Assembly (NCBI RefSeq): GCF_021375795.1
Contig: NZ_JAEIOI010000002.1
Location: forward strand, 434,001-498,000
Length of the DNA stretch: 64,000 nt
Origin: Pseudomonas anguilliseptica
GTDB taxonomy: Bacteria > Pseudomonadota > Gammaproteobacteria > Pseudomonadales > Pseudomonadaceae
Direction of reading: 5' to 3'
The stretch's first letter is position 1; each line of letters starts with the position of its first letter. Under the pieces are notes generated by a model. The model did not search any database. It was given only the letters and a program-made list of their open reading frames with translations, and was not told the origin of the DNA. A program made the position numbers and the translations under genes. Shown here in pieces: positions 30,282-39,367 of the stretch.

Positions 30282-31359
30282 GAGTGCGATATTAATCAAG
30301 TCCCCTGCTCTGACAATCAAAGCCGGTAAACGCGCCTTCGCGCGGATTCGCGAGCAGGGGCTGCAACCGGCCGATGTTGGCATCCTGCCAGGCGCTGCGG
30401 GGGGGCCGAAGGCGCTGGGGATTCAAGGGTTGGATCTGGCTCTGTTCGGCGACTGGCTACAACGTGCGCCTCGCGAGCGTTCGCTGATCGGTGCGTCCAT
30501 CGGTTCCTGGCGTTTCGCCAGCGCCTGTTTGCCAGATGCAGCGGCGGGCATTCGCCGGCTCGGTGAGCTGTATACCTCACAGCGGTTTGCCAAAGGCGTA
30601 AGCATGGCGCAGGTTTCAAGTAGCTGCAGCCTGATGCTGGAACAGCTACTGGGCAACGACGACGCCAACATCCTCAGCAACCCACATTACCGCTTGAATA
30701 TCGTCGTGGTGAAAAGCCATGGTCTGCTGCAGCACGATCATCGCGGCGCACTCGGTTTGGGTCTGTCTTCAGTGATCGGCAGCAACCTGCTGGGCCGGCC
30801 GCGTCTGGCCAAGCACTTCGAACGGGTGATTCTGCATGATGCCCGCCTGGCGCCGCCGCTGGGTACGCTCAGCGATTTTCCCTCGCGCTATCTGCAGCTC
30901 GACAGCGGTAATCTGCGTCATGCCTTGCTGGCCTCGGGCTCCATTCCGATGATCATGCAAGGGGTGCGCGATATTCCCGGTGCAGGGCCTGGCACCTACC
31001 GCGATGGCGGCCTGCTCGACTACCACCTCGACCTGCCGTACAGCGGTAGCGATATCGTGCTCTACCCGCACTTCACCGATAAGGTCATCCCCGGCTGGTT
31101 CGACAAGGGTATGCCCTGGCGGCGTGGTGACAGCGGCCGGTTGCAGGATGTTCTACTGCTGGCACCCTCGCGTGAGTACCTGGCGCGTCTGCCCCATGGC
31201 AAACTACCGGATCGCAAGGACTTCAGCCGTTACCTGGGTGATGATGCCGGCCGTGAGCGCTACTGGCGCAGCGCCATGAGCGAAAGCCAGCGTCTGGGCG
31301 ACGAATTTCTCGAACTGGCGGACAGCGGCCGCCTGCACGAACACATGCAAGCACTTTGA
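30280..31359 (+). CDS. patatin-like phospholipase
   Basis: A 359-residue patatin-fold hydrolase. PGAAGGPKALG at 37-47 is the glycine-rich oxyanion loop, GASIG at 71-75 carries the nucleophile Ser73, and YRDGGLLDYH supplies the catalytic Asp. The ATG at 30280 follows GGAGG; an upstream in-frame ATG at 30268 overlaps that site. There is no signal peptide. The lipid substrate is unknown. It is followed by an alpha/beta hydrolase in the same orientation, 53 nt away. Confidence 0.88.
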   Translation: MSAILIKSPALTIKAGKRAFARIREQGLQPADVGILPGAAGGPKALGIQGLDLALFGDWLQRAPRERSLIGASIGSWRFASACLPDAAAGIRRLGELYTSQRFAKGVSMAQVSSSCSLMLEQLLGNDDANILSNPHYRLNIVVVKSHGLLQHDHRGALGLGLSSVIGSNLLGRPRLAKHFERVILHDARLAPPLGTLSDFPSRYLQLDSGNLRHALLASGSIPMIMQGVRDIPGAGPGTYRDGGLLDYHLDLPYSGSDIVLYPHFTDKVIPGWFDKGMPWRRGDSGRLQDVLLLAPSREYLARLPHGKLPDRKDFSRYLGDDAGRERYWRSAMSESQRLGDEFLELADSGRLHEHMQAL

Positions 31360-31412
31360 ACAGGACGGGCCAGAAGGTAGTGGCCACATTGCAATAACCA
31401 GGGATCGGCAGA

Positions 31413-32252
31413 ATGAAACTTGCAGTCGCCATCATCCATGGCATCGGTACACAACCGGACACCCGCGATGCCGAAGGGCAACACAGTTTTGCCCAGAGCC
31501 TGATCGCGGGTTTACGCCAACGCCTTGGTGCAGAGGCTGACCAGGTCGCCTTTCAGACACTGTACTGGGCCAGCGTGCTGGACAAGCGCCAACTGGCCTT
31601 CCTGGAGAAACTGCGCGATCAGCCCGTGCGCTGGCGCTGGTTGCGGCGCATCGTCACGCTGTTTCTTGGGGATGCCAGCGGCTACCGCAAGGTCAGTCAG
31701 GCTTACGACACCACTTACGAAGAAGTGCATCAATCCCTGCGCAGCGGCCTCAACGCCCTGCGTGCAAAGGTCGATGCCGACACACCGCTAGTGGTGCTGG
31801 CCCATTCGCTGGGCGGGCATATCTTTTCCAACTTCGTCTGGGATCAACAGCGCATCAATCAAGTCGAAAGCTGCCCACTCGACCCCTTTCTGGCCCTGGA
31901 AACCCTCAGTGGGCTGATTACCTTTGGCTGCAACATTCCGCTCTTCACTTTCGCCTATGACCCCGTGGTGCCCATCCGTTTTCCTGGCCAGTGCCTGCCC
32001 CAGGCCGTCACTGAGCAGGCGCGCTGGCTCAACCTCTATGCCCCTGCTGACCCGCTCGGTTATCCACTACGACCACTGCCCAATTACGCTGCAGTGGTGG
32101 CTGAGGATCGCGCCATGCCCGTTGGCCCCTGGTATAAGCGACATACACCATTGAGCCACTTGGGTTACTGGGATGATCGCGGCTTCCAGCGCTATGTCGC
32201 CGCTTACTTGCAACAATTGCTGAGCGTCTGCAAAGGCCGTGAACGCAGCTAA
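31413..32252 (+). CDS. alpha/beta hydrolase-like protein
   Basis: A 279-residue protein with the N-terminal AIIHGIGTQPD and a nucleophile elbow AHSLGGH at about residues 131-137, as in lipase-like alpha/beta hydrolases. The rest has no recognised family. The spacing suggests it could be co-transcribed with the patatin gene, giving two candidate lipid hydrolases in a row. No export signal is visible. Confidence 0.75.
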   Translation: MKLAVAIIHGIGTQPDTRDAEGQHSFAQSLIAGLRQRLGAEADQVAFQTLYWASVLDKRQLAFLEKLRDQPVRWRWLRRIVTLFLGDASGYRKVSQAYDTTYEEVHQSLRSGLNALRAKVDADTPLVVLAHSLGGHIFSNFVWDQQRINQVESCPLDPFLALETLSGLITFGCNIPLFTFAYDPVVPIRFPGQCLPQAVTEQARWLNLYAPADPLGYPLRPLPNYAAVVAEDRAMPVGPWYKRHTPLSHLGYWDDRGFQRYVAAYLQQLLSVCKGRERS

Positions 32253-32438
32253 ACGCCCTCACCTCGCCCTGTTTATCTGTTTGCAGCAATAAAACAGTGA
32301 TTTAACGGACATTTTTTTACATTTTTCAGCCTTCATGTGACTTAACGGTCAGCTTCGCTCATCAACAGCTATGACTGGCAAGCGTGAGTTAACCGTTTGC
32401 CCTTGTGTATTTGGGATCACCTCGGAGAAACCGACCCC

Positions 32439-32708
32439 ATGAACGCACCGCTGCGTTTTAACGAAGCCCTGCTGATTGCTGACCGCGCCTTTCAACCTTT
32501 TCAATGCGTCGCCTGGGCCCCGCAAGATGGCACTGGCAACCTCAGCCTCAGTGTGATCGACCGTACCAGCACTCGCCTGCTTGGTCGCACACAACTGTCC
32601 AGCACCATCTACAGCGATCCGGTGCAATTTGCCGACCTGCTCAAACAGTCCCGTGAGCAACTCAGTCAGCAAGGTTTCACCCTGGAACCATGGAGCATGC
32701 CCGAGTAA
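32439..32708 (+). CDS. small conserved hypothetical protein
   Basis: An 89-residue protein (MNAPLRFNEALLIADRAFQPF...) preceded by CGGAG; a longer in-frame reading from 32397 has no site. No signal or membrane segment. I do not recognise the family. The region in front (32253-32438) is A/T-rich with repeated TTAACGG-like words at about 32303, 32342 and 32388, and probably holds its promoter. Confidence 0.6.
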   Translation: MNAPLRFNEALLIADRAFQPFQCVAWAPQDGTGNLSLSVIDRTSTRLLGRTQLSSTIYSDPVQFADLLKQSREQLSQQGFTLEPWSMPE

Positions 32709-32879
32709 TCGGCTGCTGCAACAAGGGCTCTGAGCTGCCAATCGGCCCCCTCTTGTCAGAGCCCTTCTCTCCTGCTCCATCGCTCCGCCGCCACACTGGC
32801 AATATCTGTGGGCCTATTGTCCTTGTTGCCAATTACTCGTTAAGCGCAGACTCCACCCATCGCTTATCGAGACGCCGCC

Positions 32880-33875
32880 ATGGATGCACTGCGAACCATC
32901 GCCTGCCTGCTTTATCCGCACGTCATGAGCCTGGATCTGACCGGCCCATTGCAAGTGTTCGCCTCTGCCAATGACGAACGCCTGCGCCAGGGCCTGCCCG
33001 CCGCTTATCGTCTACTGGTGCTCGGCCAACAGGCGGTGGCAATGCCCACCTCCGCCGGTTTTCAGCTGGTTGCCGAGCAGGCCTGGAGCGACGTAGATCC
33101 TGCGCATATCGATACGTTGCTGATCCCCGGCGGCCAAGGTGACAAGGTGCAGTGCCACAACCTTGAATTGCTGGCCTGGTTACGCAACGCAGCGCCGCAG
33201 ATCAGGCGTGTGGGCTCAATTTGTTCCGGCGCCCTGATTCTCGCGGCCGCCAGCCTGCTCGATGGGCGGCGCGCCACCACTCACTGGGCAGATCTCGACT
33301 GTCTGCGCCTGGAATATCCGCAGGTGGAAATCAGCGCTGATTGCCTGCACACCTACGATGCGCAAGACCCAGATGGTAATGGCCATATCTTTACCTCGGC
33401 AGGTGTTACAGCCGGGATTGATCTGGCACTGGCATTGGTTGAGGCCGATCTCGGTCGCCCACTTGCCTTGGCCGTGGCCAAGCGACTGGTGCTGTTTCTG
33501 CGCCGCCCTGGCGGGCAAGCGCAGTTCAGTGCACTGCTGACGCCGGAGCCGAGTCGAGTACCGCGCCTGGCCAGTCTGCTGGAATGGATACCCCTGCACC
33601 TGCATGAGGACCTTTCGCTGGCAGTGCTGGCGGCGCAAGCCAATATGACGCCGCGCACGTTATCGAGAGCCTTCAACCAGGAACTGGGCATGGGGCCAGG
33701 ACGTTATGTCGAGCTTGTACGCCTGCAAGCGGCACGCAGCCTGCTACAGACCGCCCAGGCCTCGATCAGCACGGTGGCGCGTTTAAGCGGCTTTAACCAC
33801 CCGGAGAACCTGCGCCGCAGCTTTCACAAACACCTGGGCGTTAGTCCTCAGGAATATGCCGAGCGTTTTGCTTAA
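32880..33875 (+). CDS. GlxA-type AraC-family transcriptional regulator
   Basis: A 331-residue regulator with an N-terminal DJ-1/PfpI-like domain (LIPGGQGD near 81-88, VGSICSGALIL with the elbow Cys near 114) and a C-terminal AraC helix-turn-helix pair (MTPRTLSRAFNQELGMGPGRYV and RLSGFNHPENLRRSFHKHLGVSPQEYA). Family members respond to amino-derived compounds such as arginine, carnitine or glycine betaine; the effector here is unknown. The next gene starts 24 nt downstream. Confidence 0.9.
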   Translation: MDALRTIACLLYPHVMSLDLTGPLQVFASANDERLRQGLPAAYRLLVLGQQAVAMPTSAGFQLVAEQAWSDVDPAHIDTLLIPGGQGDKVQCHNLELLAWLRNAAPQIRRVGSICSGALILAAASLLDGRRATTHWADLDCLRLEYPQVEISADCLHTYDAQDPDGNGHIFTSAGVTAGIDLALALVEADLGRPLALAVAKRLVLFLRRPGGQAQFSALLTPEPSRVPRLASLLEWIPLHLHEDLSLAVLAAQANMTPRTLSRAFNQELGMGPGRYVELVRLQAARSLLQTAQASISTVARLSGFNHPENLRRSFHKHLGVSPQEYAERFA

Positions 33876-33899
33876 CCCGTCCAACCGAGGAGCCAAGAC

Positions 33900-34091
33900 A
33901 TGCTGGAATTACGTGCGCAGTGCGAATGCTGTAATCGAGATCTGCCGGCCAACAGCCAAAACGCATTTATCTGCTCATATGAGTGCACCTTTTGCCGCAA
34001 CTGCGTCGACAACACATTGCATGGGCGTTGCCCGAACTGCAGCGGCGAATTACTGCAGCGACCACGACGCATCGTTACCGGGGTGAAATAG
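33900..34091 (+). CDS. DUF1272 zinc-ribbon-like protein
   Basis: A 63-residue protein with four pairs of cysteines (CECC, CSYEC, CRNC, CPNC), characteristic of the DUF1272 family and likely to bind zinc. GAGGAG-like sequence precedes the ATG. Probably co-transcribed with the GlxA-type regulator. Function unknown. Confidence 0.9.
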   Translation: MLELRAQCECCNRDLPANSQNAFICSYECTFCRNCVDNTLHGRCPNCSGELLQRPRRIVTGVK

Positions 34092-34292
34092 AAAGCGCTC
34101 CAGAGGGTCTTGGGTTCAGCGTGAGTACTGCGGTAAACGCAAATAACTGCCCCGTTGATATATGAAACCCCAGCCTAGGGTGCGGCGCTCGCGTGACTTC
34201 AGCAGGAGTCGTTTCTCAGGCAAACAACTGCTTGCCGCTTGAGCTTTACTAAGCAGACAGGCTGACTGTGGATGCCAGAACAGGAGAGTTCG

Positions 34293-34508
34293 ATGAACGA
34301 TGAAGAAAACAAACCGCTGACGCTCTGGGAAATGCTGCAAAGCGTGCTGAGCGCGGCACTGGGTGTACAAAGTGGGAAAAACCGGGCGCGTGATTTTTCG
34401 CGAGGCAAGCCCAGTCACTTCATCATTCTGGGCGTATTGTTTACGGCGGTGTTTGTGTTGACGATCTTTGGCGTGGTCAAACTGGTGTTGCACCTGGCCG
34501 GTGTATGA
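34293..34508 (+). CDS. DUF2970 small membrane protein
   Basis: A 71-residue protein: N-terminal LTLWEMLQSVLSAALGVQSGKNRARDF and one C-terminal membrane segment (FIILGVLFTAVFVLTIFGVVKLVL), the pattern of DUF2970. The ATG at 34293 follows CAGGAGAG. It is convergent with the periplasmic binding protein gene; the stops are one base apart. Confidence 0.87.
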   Translation: MNDEENKPLTLWEMLQSVLSAALGVQSGKNRARDFSRGKPSHFIILGVLFTAVFVLTIFGVVKLVLHLAGV

Positions 34509-34509
34509 C

Positions 34510-35619
34510 TCACTGCAGCAGAGGCGCTACTGAGAAGCCATAGTCGCGTATCTCTGGGTGATAGACGGCGCTGAACTGGCGGAAATCCAGGCCATAGCCC
34601 TCAACCCTGAGGCGTTTCTGCAAGCGTGCCGCCTGGCTGGCATCTAATGGGATGAACAGCTCATCGACGCGGTCCTTGCCGCCGCGCTCGGCAAAGTCCA
34701 GCCCGGCATGGTAGTCATGCAGCATCACCATGGCCCAACCGCCCAAAGTGAAATGCCCGCCGACCAGCACCCAAAGCTGGTTGTCGATACGGGCCTGCAA
34801 CACCTCATCGGAGTTGTTCAGGGCTGACAGGAAGATGTCCTTGTTCGGCTGCCGGCCCATTTCCTGCGCTGCCTGCATCACGCCGAAGGCCATTTCATCA
34901 TTGGCCGACCAGATCAGTTGAGCCTCGGGATAGCGCGGTAATAGCTGCAGCGCCTGCTCATAGGCGCGTTTACGCTTCCACTCTCCATACACCAGACTTT
35001 GCAGCTTGACTTGCGGGTATTCAGCCAGAGCACGTCGCAACCCCTCTTCACGCAGCGAAGATGACGGCGTATTGCGCAGGCCCGCAAACGCCAGAAGGCT
35101 GCCCGGTTTGCCCTTCAGACGTGCAATAAGCCCTTGTGCCATCCAGTAACCGGCTTGCTCATCGTTGGGGATCAGGCTGCCAATCCAGTTGCGATAATGC
35201 TCACGCGAACGACCGACGATCTGCTGCTGCTCGGGCGTCAGGGTACTGTGCAGGGAGAACAGCTTGACCGGACTGTTGGCGAACATCCTTAGCAATTCCG
35301 GCGCGGTGTACATCTCGTTGACGAACAGCAGGTAGTCCGGTAACGGCCCTTTATCCAGTAACTCACGGGCACGCTGCAACAGCAAACGGTGGTCGCGTTC
35401 ACCATTGATTACGGTGAGTTGCATGCCCAGATCATCTGCAGCAGCCCGCATGAAGTCGGTGTAGCCCACCCAGAAAGGCTCATCGGTATAACCCGGATTG
35501 AGGAACACCACCGAAGCCGGCGAGCGGGCAGCAGTTGGCCCGGCCCAGGCAGCCATGGCCAATACACTCAATGCCAGCAAACAGGCTGCGCTGACCCAAT
35601 GCAAAACCGACTTCAACAC
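34510..35619 (-). CDS. periplasmic sugar-binding-like protein
   Basis: About 369 residues starting at a GTG (VLKSVLHWVSAACLLALS...) preceded by CAGGAGAG, which gives a proper signal peptide; longer readings start with charged sequence and are less likely. The mature part is a two-lobe Peripla_BP_4-type domain (VVFLNPGYTDEPFW, LIWSANDEMAFGVMQAAQ, TLGGWAMVMLHDY). No ABC permease or ATPase is nearby, so it may act as a sensor component or with a distant transporter. Confidence 0.82.
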   Translation of the reverse strand: MLKSVLHWVSAACLLALSVLAMAAWAGPTAARSPASVVFLNPGYTDEPFWVGYTDFMRAAADDLGMQLTVINGERDHRLLLQRARELLDKGPLPDYLLFVNEMYTAPELLRMFANSPVKLFSLHSTLTPEQQQIVGRSREHYRNWIGSLIPNDEQAGYWMAQGLIARLKGKPGSLLAFAGLRNTPSSSLREEGLRRALAEYPQVKLQSLVYGEWKRKRAYEQALQLLPRYPEAQLIWSANDEMAFGVMQAAQEMGRQPNKDIFLSALNNSDEVLQARIDNQLWVLVGGHFTLGGWAMVMLHDYHAGLDFAERGGKDRVDELFIPLDASQAARLQKRLRVEGYGLDFRQFSAVYHPEIRDYGFSVAPLLQ

Positions 35620-35751
35620 ACGTTGCTCTCCTGATCGGGGGCAGAGTATATCGGCAATGCCATAGCGAATGGCCATCTGCCCGGCCAAGACGAACGTTGG
35701 GTGAATGGTTACAATCGTCGCCCCCTCGCCTCCATCGTCTGTTGGTGTCCT

Positions 35752-36318
35752 ATGTCACCCCTGGAAATCCTCGCCTCAGCCCTTGGTGTATGGGCCGTCT
35801 GGCTGACCGTACGGCAGAATCGCTGGTGCTGGCCGCTCGGCTTAGTGATGGTGCTGATGTATGCCTGGATTTTCTATGACGGCAGGCTGTATTCGAACAT
35901 GCTGCTGCAAGGCGTGTATGCCGTGCTGCAAGGCTATGGCTGGTGGCAATGGACGCGAGGTGGCAGCAACCACAGCGGTGTGCAGGTCAATCGACTGAGC
36001 GTACAAGGCCTGCTGCTCAGCCTAGCGGCGGGCAGCCTGGGCGCCACCGTGCTGGGTTATCTGATGGCCACCTTCACCGATGCTGCGGCCCCCTGGCAAG
36101 ACGCTGCCCTGAGTGCCTTCAGCCTGGTCGCCCAGGTGTGGATGGCGCAGAAACGGCTTGAGTGCTGGCCGCTATGGGTCGCGCTGGATCTGCTCTTTGT
36201 TGCGCTCTTTCTGCAACAGGGCCTGTACCCCACAGCAGCGCTGTATGGAGTGTTTACCCTGCTGGCGCTTCACGGCTGGTTGACCTGGCGGCGTGACCGC
36301 GCGCTGGTCAGCGCATGA
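35752..36318 (+). CDS. pnuC: nicotinamide riboside transporter PnuC
   Basis: A 188-residue inner-membrane protein with about seven hydrophobic segments and the PnuC family layout: N-terminal SPLEILASALGVWAVWL, central WWQW, and WVALDLLFVALFLQQGLYPTAALYGVF near the C-terminus. PnuC moves nicotinamide riboside in; some relatives (PnuT) move thiamine. The overlapping kinase gene favours a nicotinamide riboside role. No TPP-type riboswitch is apparent in front. Confidence 0.85.
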   Translation: MSPLEILASALGVWAVWLTVRQNRWCWPLGLVMVLMYAWIFYDGRLYSNMLLQGVYAVLQGYGWWQWTRGGSNHSGVQVNRLSVQGLLLSLAAGSLGATVLGYLMATFTDAAAPWQDAALSAFSLVAQVWMAQKRLECWPLWVALDLLFVALFLQQGLYPTAALYGVFTLLALHGWLTWRRDRALVSA

Positions 36319-36845
36319 AGGTGCTGGTGCTGACCGGGCCGGAATCCAGCGGTAAAAGCTGGCTGGCCGACGCCATTCAAACCACTTTTGGTGGCGTACT
36401 GGTAGGCGAGTACGTACGGCACTTTATCGATCAGCAACAGCGCGACACCTGCTATGCCGATATCAGCCGCATCGCCCAGGGGCAACTGGACTGGGAAGAT
36501 CAGGCCCGAGCAGCCGCCCCTGAACTGCTGATACTCGACACCCATCTACTCAGCAACATGCTCTGGAGTCAGACGCTGTTTGGGGATTGCCCGGCCTGGA
36601 TTGAACAGGCGCTCTTGGCACGTGACTACCACCTGCACCTGCTGCTCGATCCACGCGGCGTGCCCTGGGTCGATGATGGCCAGCGTTGTCAGCCGGAACT
36701 GACTCAGCGCGTAGCGTTCTTTGAACAGTGCGCTGACTGGCTACAGCTACATCAACAACCCGTGCAGTGCATTACGGGCAGCTGGACTGCAAGGCGTCAA
36801 CAGACACTTGCCACAGTCGCGAAGTGGCTGGGCTCAACGCATTAG
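36315..36845 (+). CDS. NadR-like nucleoside kinase (AAA_28 family)
   Basis: A 176-residue P-loop protein (GPESSGKS at 8-15) resembling the kinase half of NadR, which phosphorylates nicotinamide riboside to NMN. It overlaps pnuC by ATGA, a strong sign that transporter and kinase work together in NAD salvage by metabolic trapping. The adenylyltransferase and regulator domains of full NadR are absent. Its last 12 bases overlap the end of the convergent DUF3429 gene. Confidence 0.83.
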   Translation: MKVLVLTGPESSGKSWLADAIQTTFGGVLVGEYVRHFIDQQQRDTCYADISRIAQGQLDWEDQARAAAPELLILDTHLLSNMLWSQTLFGDCPAWIEQALLARDYHLHLLLDPRGVPWVDDGQRCQPELTQRVAFFEQCADWLQLHQQPVQCITGSWTARRQQTLATVAKWLGSTH

Positions 36846-37301
36846 CACGCTGGCCCAGGCCAGCAATAGGCTCAAGCACACCACAATCGTAAGTGGACGC
36901 CGCAAGCGTGGATACCACTGCGGTGCCAGCCCGAGTTTGACCGCACGCAAATCTGCACCATACAGGCCGGCAAACGCGATTAAACATAACGGTAAGGCCA
37001 GGCTAATGGGCATACCACCGCTGATCGCCAACCAGCCCAGCAATGGCGGCACAACCGAAAATCCCAGCTGCAACTGCGCCGGCTCCTCCGCATCCTGCGC
37101 ACGCATGGCCAGCCCCCAGTGGATCGCCCCCATAAAGGCCAGAATCACCGCGGCGTAATCCAGCAGCGCTGCCAGCACCAATGGCCGCCAGCCCTCCGGC
37201 ACCACCCAGATACCTAAGGCTCCGCTGACAAAAGGCACGAGTCCGGCATAACCGAGCAGCAAGGCCAGCCTGGGTGGCTGCGGGGCGTCAAATGGATGCA
37301 T
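36834..37301 (-). CDS. DUF3429 membrane protein
   Basis: A 155-residue inner-membrane protein with four to five hydrophobic segments, matching DUF3429 (LALLLGYAGLVPFV..., AVILAFMGAIHWGLAM). The ATG at 37301 follows AGGAG; a longer reading from 37340 has no such site. Function unknown. The 3' end overlaps the NadR-like kinase gene. Confidence 0.85.
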   Translation of the reverse strand: MHPFDAPQPPRLALLLGYAGLVPFVSGALGIWVVPEGWRPLVLAALLDYAAVILAFMGAIHWGLAMRAQDAEEPAQLQLGFSVVPPLLGWLAISGGMPISLALPLCLIAFAGLYGADLRAVKLGLAPQWYPRLRRPLTIVVCLSLLLAWASVLMR

Positions 37302-37453
37302 ACGCTCACTCCTGAGTGGGTCTTCCTGAATAAACCGCACTTTAGAGCGCAGTAAAAGGGTAATTCACACAATTGTTCAGTAATGGCTACTTGCCATAAT
37401 CGGCGGCAGTTGGCATAAATCGAACAAATAATAAACGCCACAAGGATGTATCG

Positions 37454-39328
37454 ATGCGCATTCTCCGTCGGGCCCTGTATGGGCTTCTGTTGTTGCTGGC
37501 CATAGGGCTGCTGATTGCCCTGTACTTCATCGCCAACCCCAACCTTCCTCTGTATAAACAGCCCGACAAGCTGCATTACCTCGATCAATGGTCGGCCGAA
37601 GAGCGCCAGACCTATTACTACACCCCTCAAGGCACCCAGGTAAAAGGCCTGCGCTATGAGTGGTTCAGCGCCCTGGAGCTGCCGTTCAGCAGCAGCAAAT
37701 TCGCTACGCCGGAGTACCTGGCGCGGTTCGGTTTCCTGGTTGATCCACAACAGCAACCGACAGCACTGAACCCCGGCAACCTGCCAGTCGGTTTTGCCCG
37801 CCACGCCGATGCCGAGAGCGGCGAGCACTACCTGGATATCAGCTGCGCGGCCTGCCATACCGGCGAGCTGCGCTATCAAGGCCAGGCGGTACGCATCGAT
37901 GGAGGCGCCGCCCTGCACTCACTGGCGTCCACCGTGCCCACCGTGCGTGGCGGCAGCTTTGGCCAGGCGCTCGGCATGAGTATGGCCTTTACCTACTACA
38001 ACCCGCTGAAATTCCGCCGCTTCGCCCAACAGGTACTGGGCGACGAATACACCAGCCACAAGGCCCAGCTGCGTCGCGACTTCAAGGTAGTGCTCGATCG
38101 CCTGCTCGGCACGGCATTCAATGACTGGCATCGAGGTCTCTACCCCACCGAAGAAGGTTTCGGCCGCACCGATGCCTTCGGCCGCATCGCCAACAGCGTT
38201 TTTGGTGATGCCATCGACCCGAGCAACTACCGCGTCGCCAATGCCCCGGTGAGCTACCCGCAGGTCTGGGATATCTGGAAATTCGACTGGGTGCAGTGGA
38301 ACGGTTCAGCCATGCAGCCAATGGCCCGCAATGTGGGCGAAGCACTGGGGGTGGGTGCGACCCTGCGCCTGCTCAAGGCCGATGGCCATCCGGTGGCGGA
38401 AGCCGAGCGCTATGCCTCCAGCGTGCGCCTGCGTGATCTGTTCACTTTGGAAGAGACGCTGAAAAAACTGCAGCCCCCCACCTGGCCAGAAGCCGTATTT
38501 GGCAAGGTCGACATGCCGCTGGCCAGCCGCGGCCGTGCGCTGTTCGCCGAGAACTGCGCCTACTGCCATGCGCCTGACCCGAAAACGCCCCAGGACAGCT
38601 ATGCCCCTCCACGCGATCCGGAATGGCGGATGCGTGTGGTGCCCACCTCGATCGTCGGCACTGACCCCACCACCGCGAACAACATTGCCGACCACCGTTT
38701 CGATATCAGCAAACTGGGCTGGACCAAAGCCGAGCTAAGCAAACTTGATGTACGCCTGTTTGGCGCCAAGCTGGATGACATCGACATGCGCAGCATCTCC
38801 AGCGCCAAGGCACTGGCCTACGTCACCGCCTACGTGGAGAACCGCGCGTATCAGGATGCCAGCATCACACAGCCCGAACGCGGCAACATGGATGGTTTCG
38901 ACCTACCCATCGGCGTACAGGAGAAACGTGGCTACAAAGCCCGCCCGCTGGACGGAATTTGGGCCACCCCGCCCTTCTTGCACAACGGTTCAGTGCCCAC
39001 CCTGTTCCAGTTACTGTCACCCGTATCGGAGCGCCAGTCCCAGTTCTGGGTGGGCAACTTCGAATACAACCCCAAGCAGATCGGCTACCAGAGCGAAAAA
39101 TTCACCGGCGGCTTTCTGTTTGACACCCAGGTCACCGGCAACAGCAACCGTGGCCACGAATTCCGCGCAGGCTGCCGCCAGGACGGTGTAATCGGTCGCG
39201 CCTTGCAGCCGGAAGAACGCTGGGCGTTGATCGAATACCTCAAGGTACTCGGCAACCCCACTCTGGAAGAGCAACTGCAACCCGTCGAGGCCAAGCCCTG
39301 GACGCCAGGTCCTGCGTGCCAGAACTGA
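37454..39328 (+). CDS. membrane-anchored dihaem cytochrome c (peroxidase/dioxygenase superfamily)
   Basis: A 624-residue protein with an N-terminal membrane anchor (about 8-28) and two CxxCH haem sites: CAACH at 131-135 and CAYCH at 368-372. Size and layout resemble the dihaem cytochrome c peroxidase superfamily, including RoxA rubber oxygenase and the P. aeruginosa oleate dioxygenase and diol synthase (PA2077/PA2078). Its active site should face the periplasm. It is followed 39 nt later by a membrane-anchored catalase-fold gene, so the two probably act together. Whether it reduces peroxide or oxidises lipid cannot be told from sequence. Confidence 0.85.
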   Translation: MRILRRALYGLLLLLAIGLLIALYFIANPNLPLYKQPDKLHYLDQWSAEERQTYYYTPQGTQVKGLRYEWFSALELPFSSSKFATPEYLARFGFLVDPQQQPTALNPGNLPVGFARHADAESGEHYLDISCAACHTGELRYQGQAVRIDGGAALHSLASTVPTVRGGSFGQALGMSMAFTYYNPLKFRRFAQQVLGDEYTSHKAQLRRDFKVVLDRLLGTAFNDWHRGLYPTEEGFGRTDAFGRIANSVFGDAIDPSNYRVANAPVSYPQVWDIWKFDWVQWNGSAMQPMARNVGEALGVGATLRLLKADGHPVAEAERYASSVRLRDLFTLEETLKKLQPPTWPEAVFGKVDMPLASRGRALFAENCAYCHAPDPKTPQDSYAPPRDPEWRMRVVPTSIVGTDPTTANNIADHRFDISKLGWTKAELSKLDVRLFGAKLDDIDMRSISSAKALAYVTAYVENRAYQDASITQPERGNMDGFDLPIGVQEKRGYKARPLDGIWATPPFLHNGSVPTLFQLLSPVSERQSQFWVGNFEYNPKQIGYQSEKFTGGFLFDTQVTGNSNRGHEFRAGCRQDGVIGRALQPEERWALIEYLKVLGNPTLEEQLQPVEAKPWTPGPACQN

Positions 39329-39367
39329 AACATGTGCCCAACAAGAACCACTCAAAGGAATTGATTC

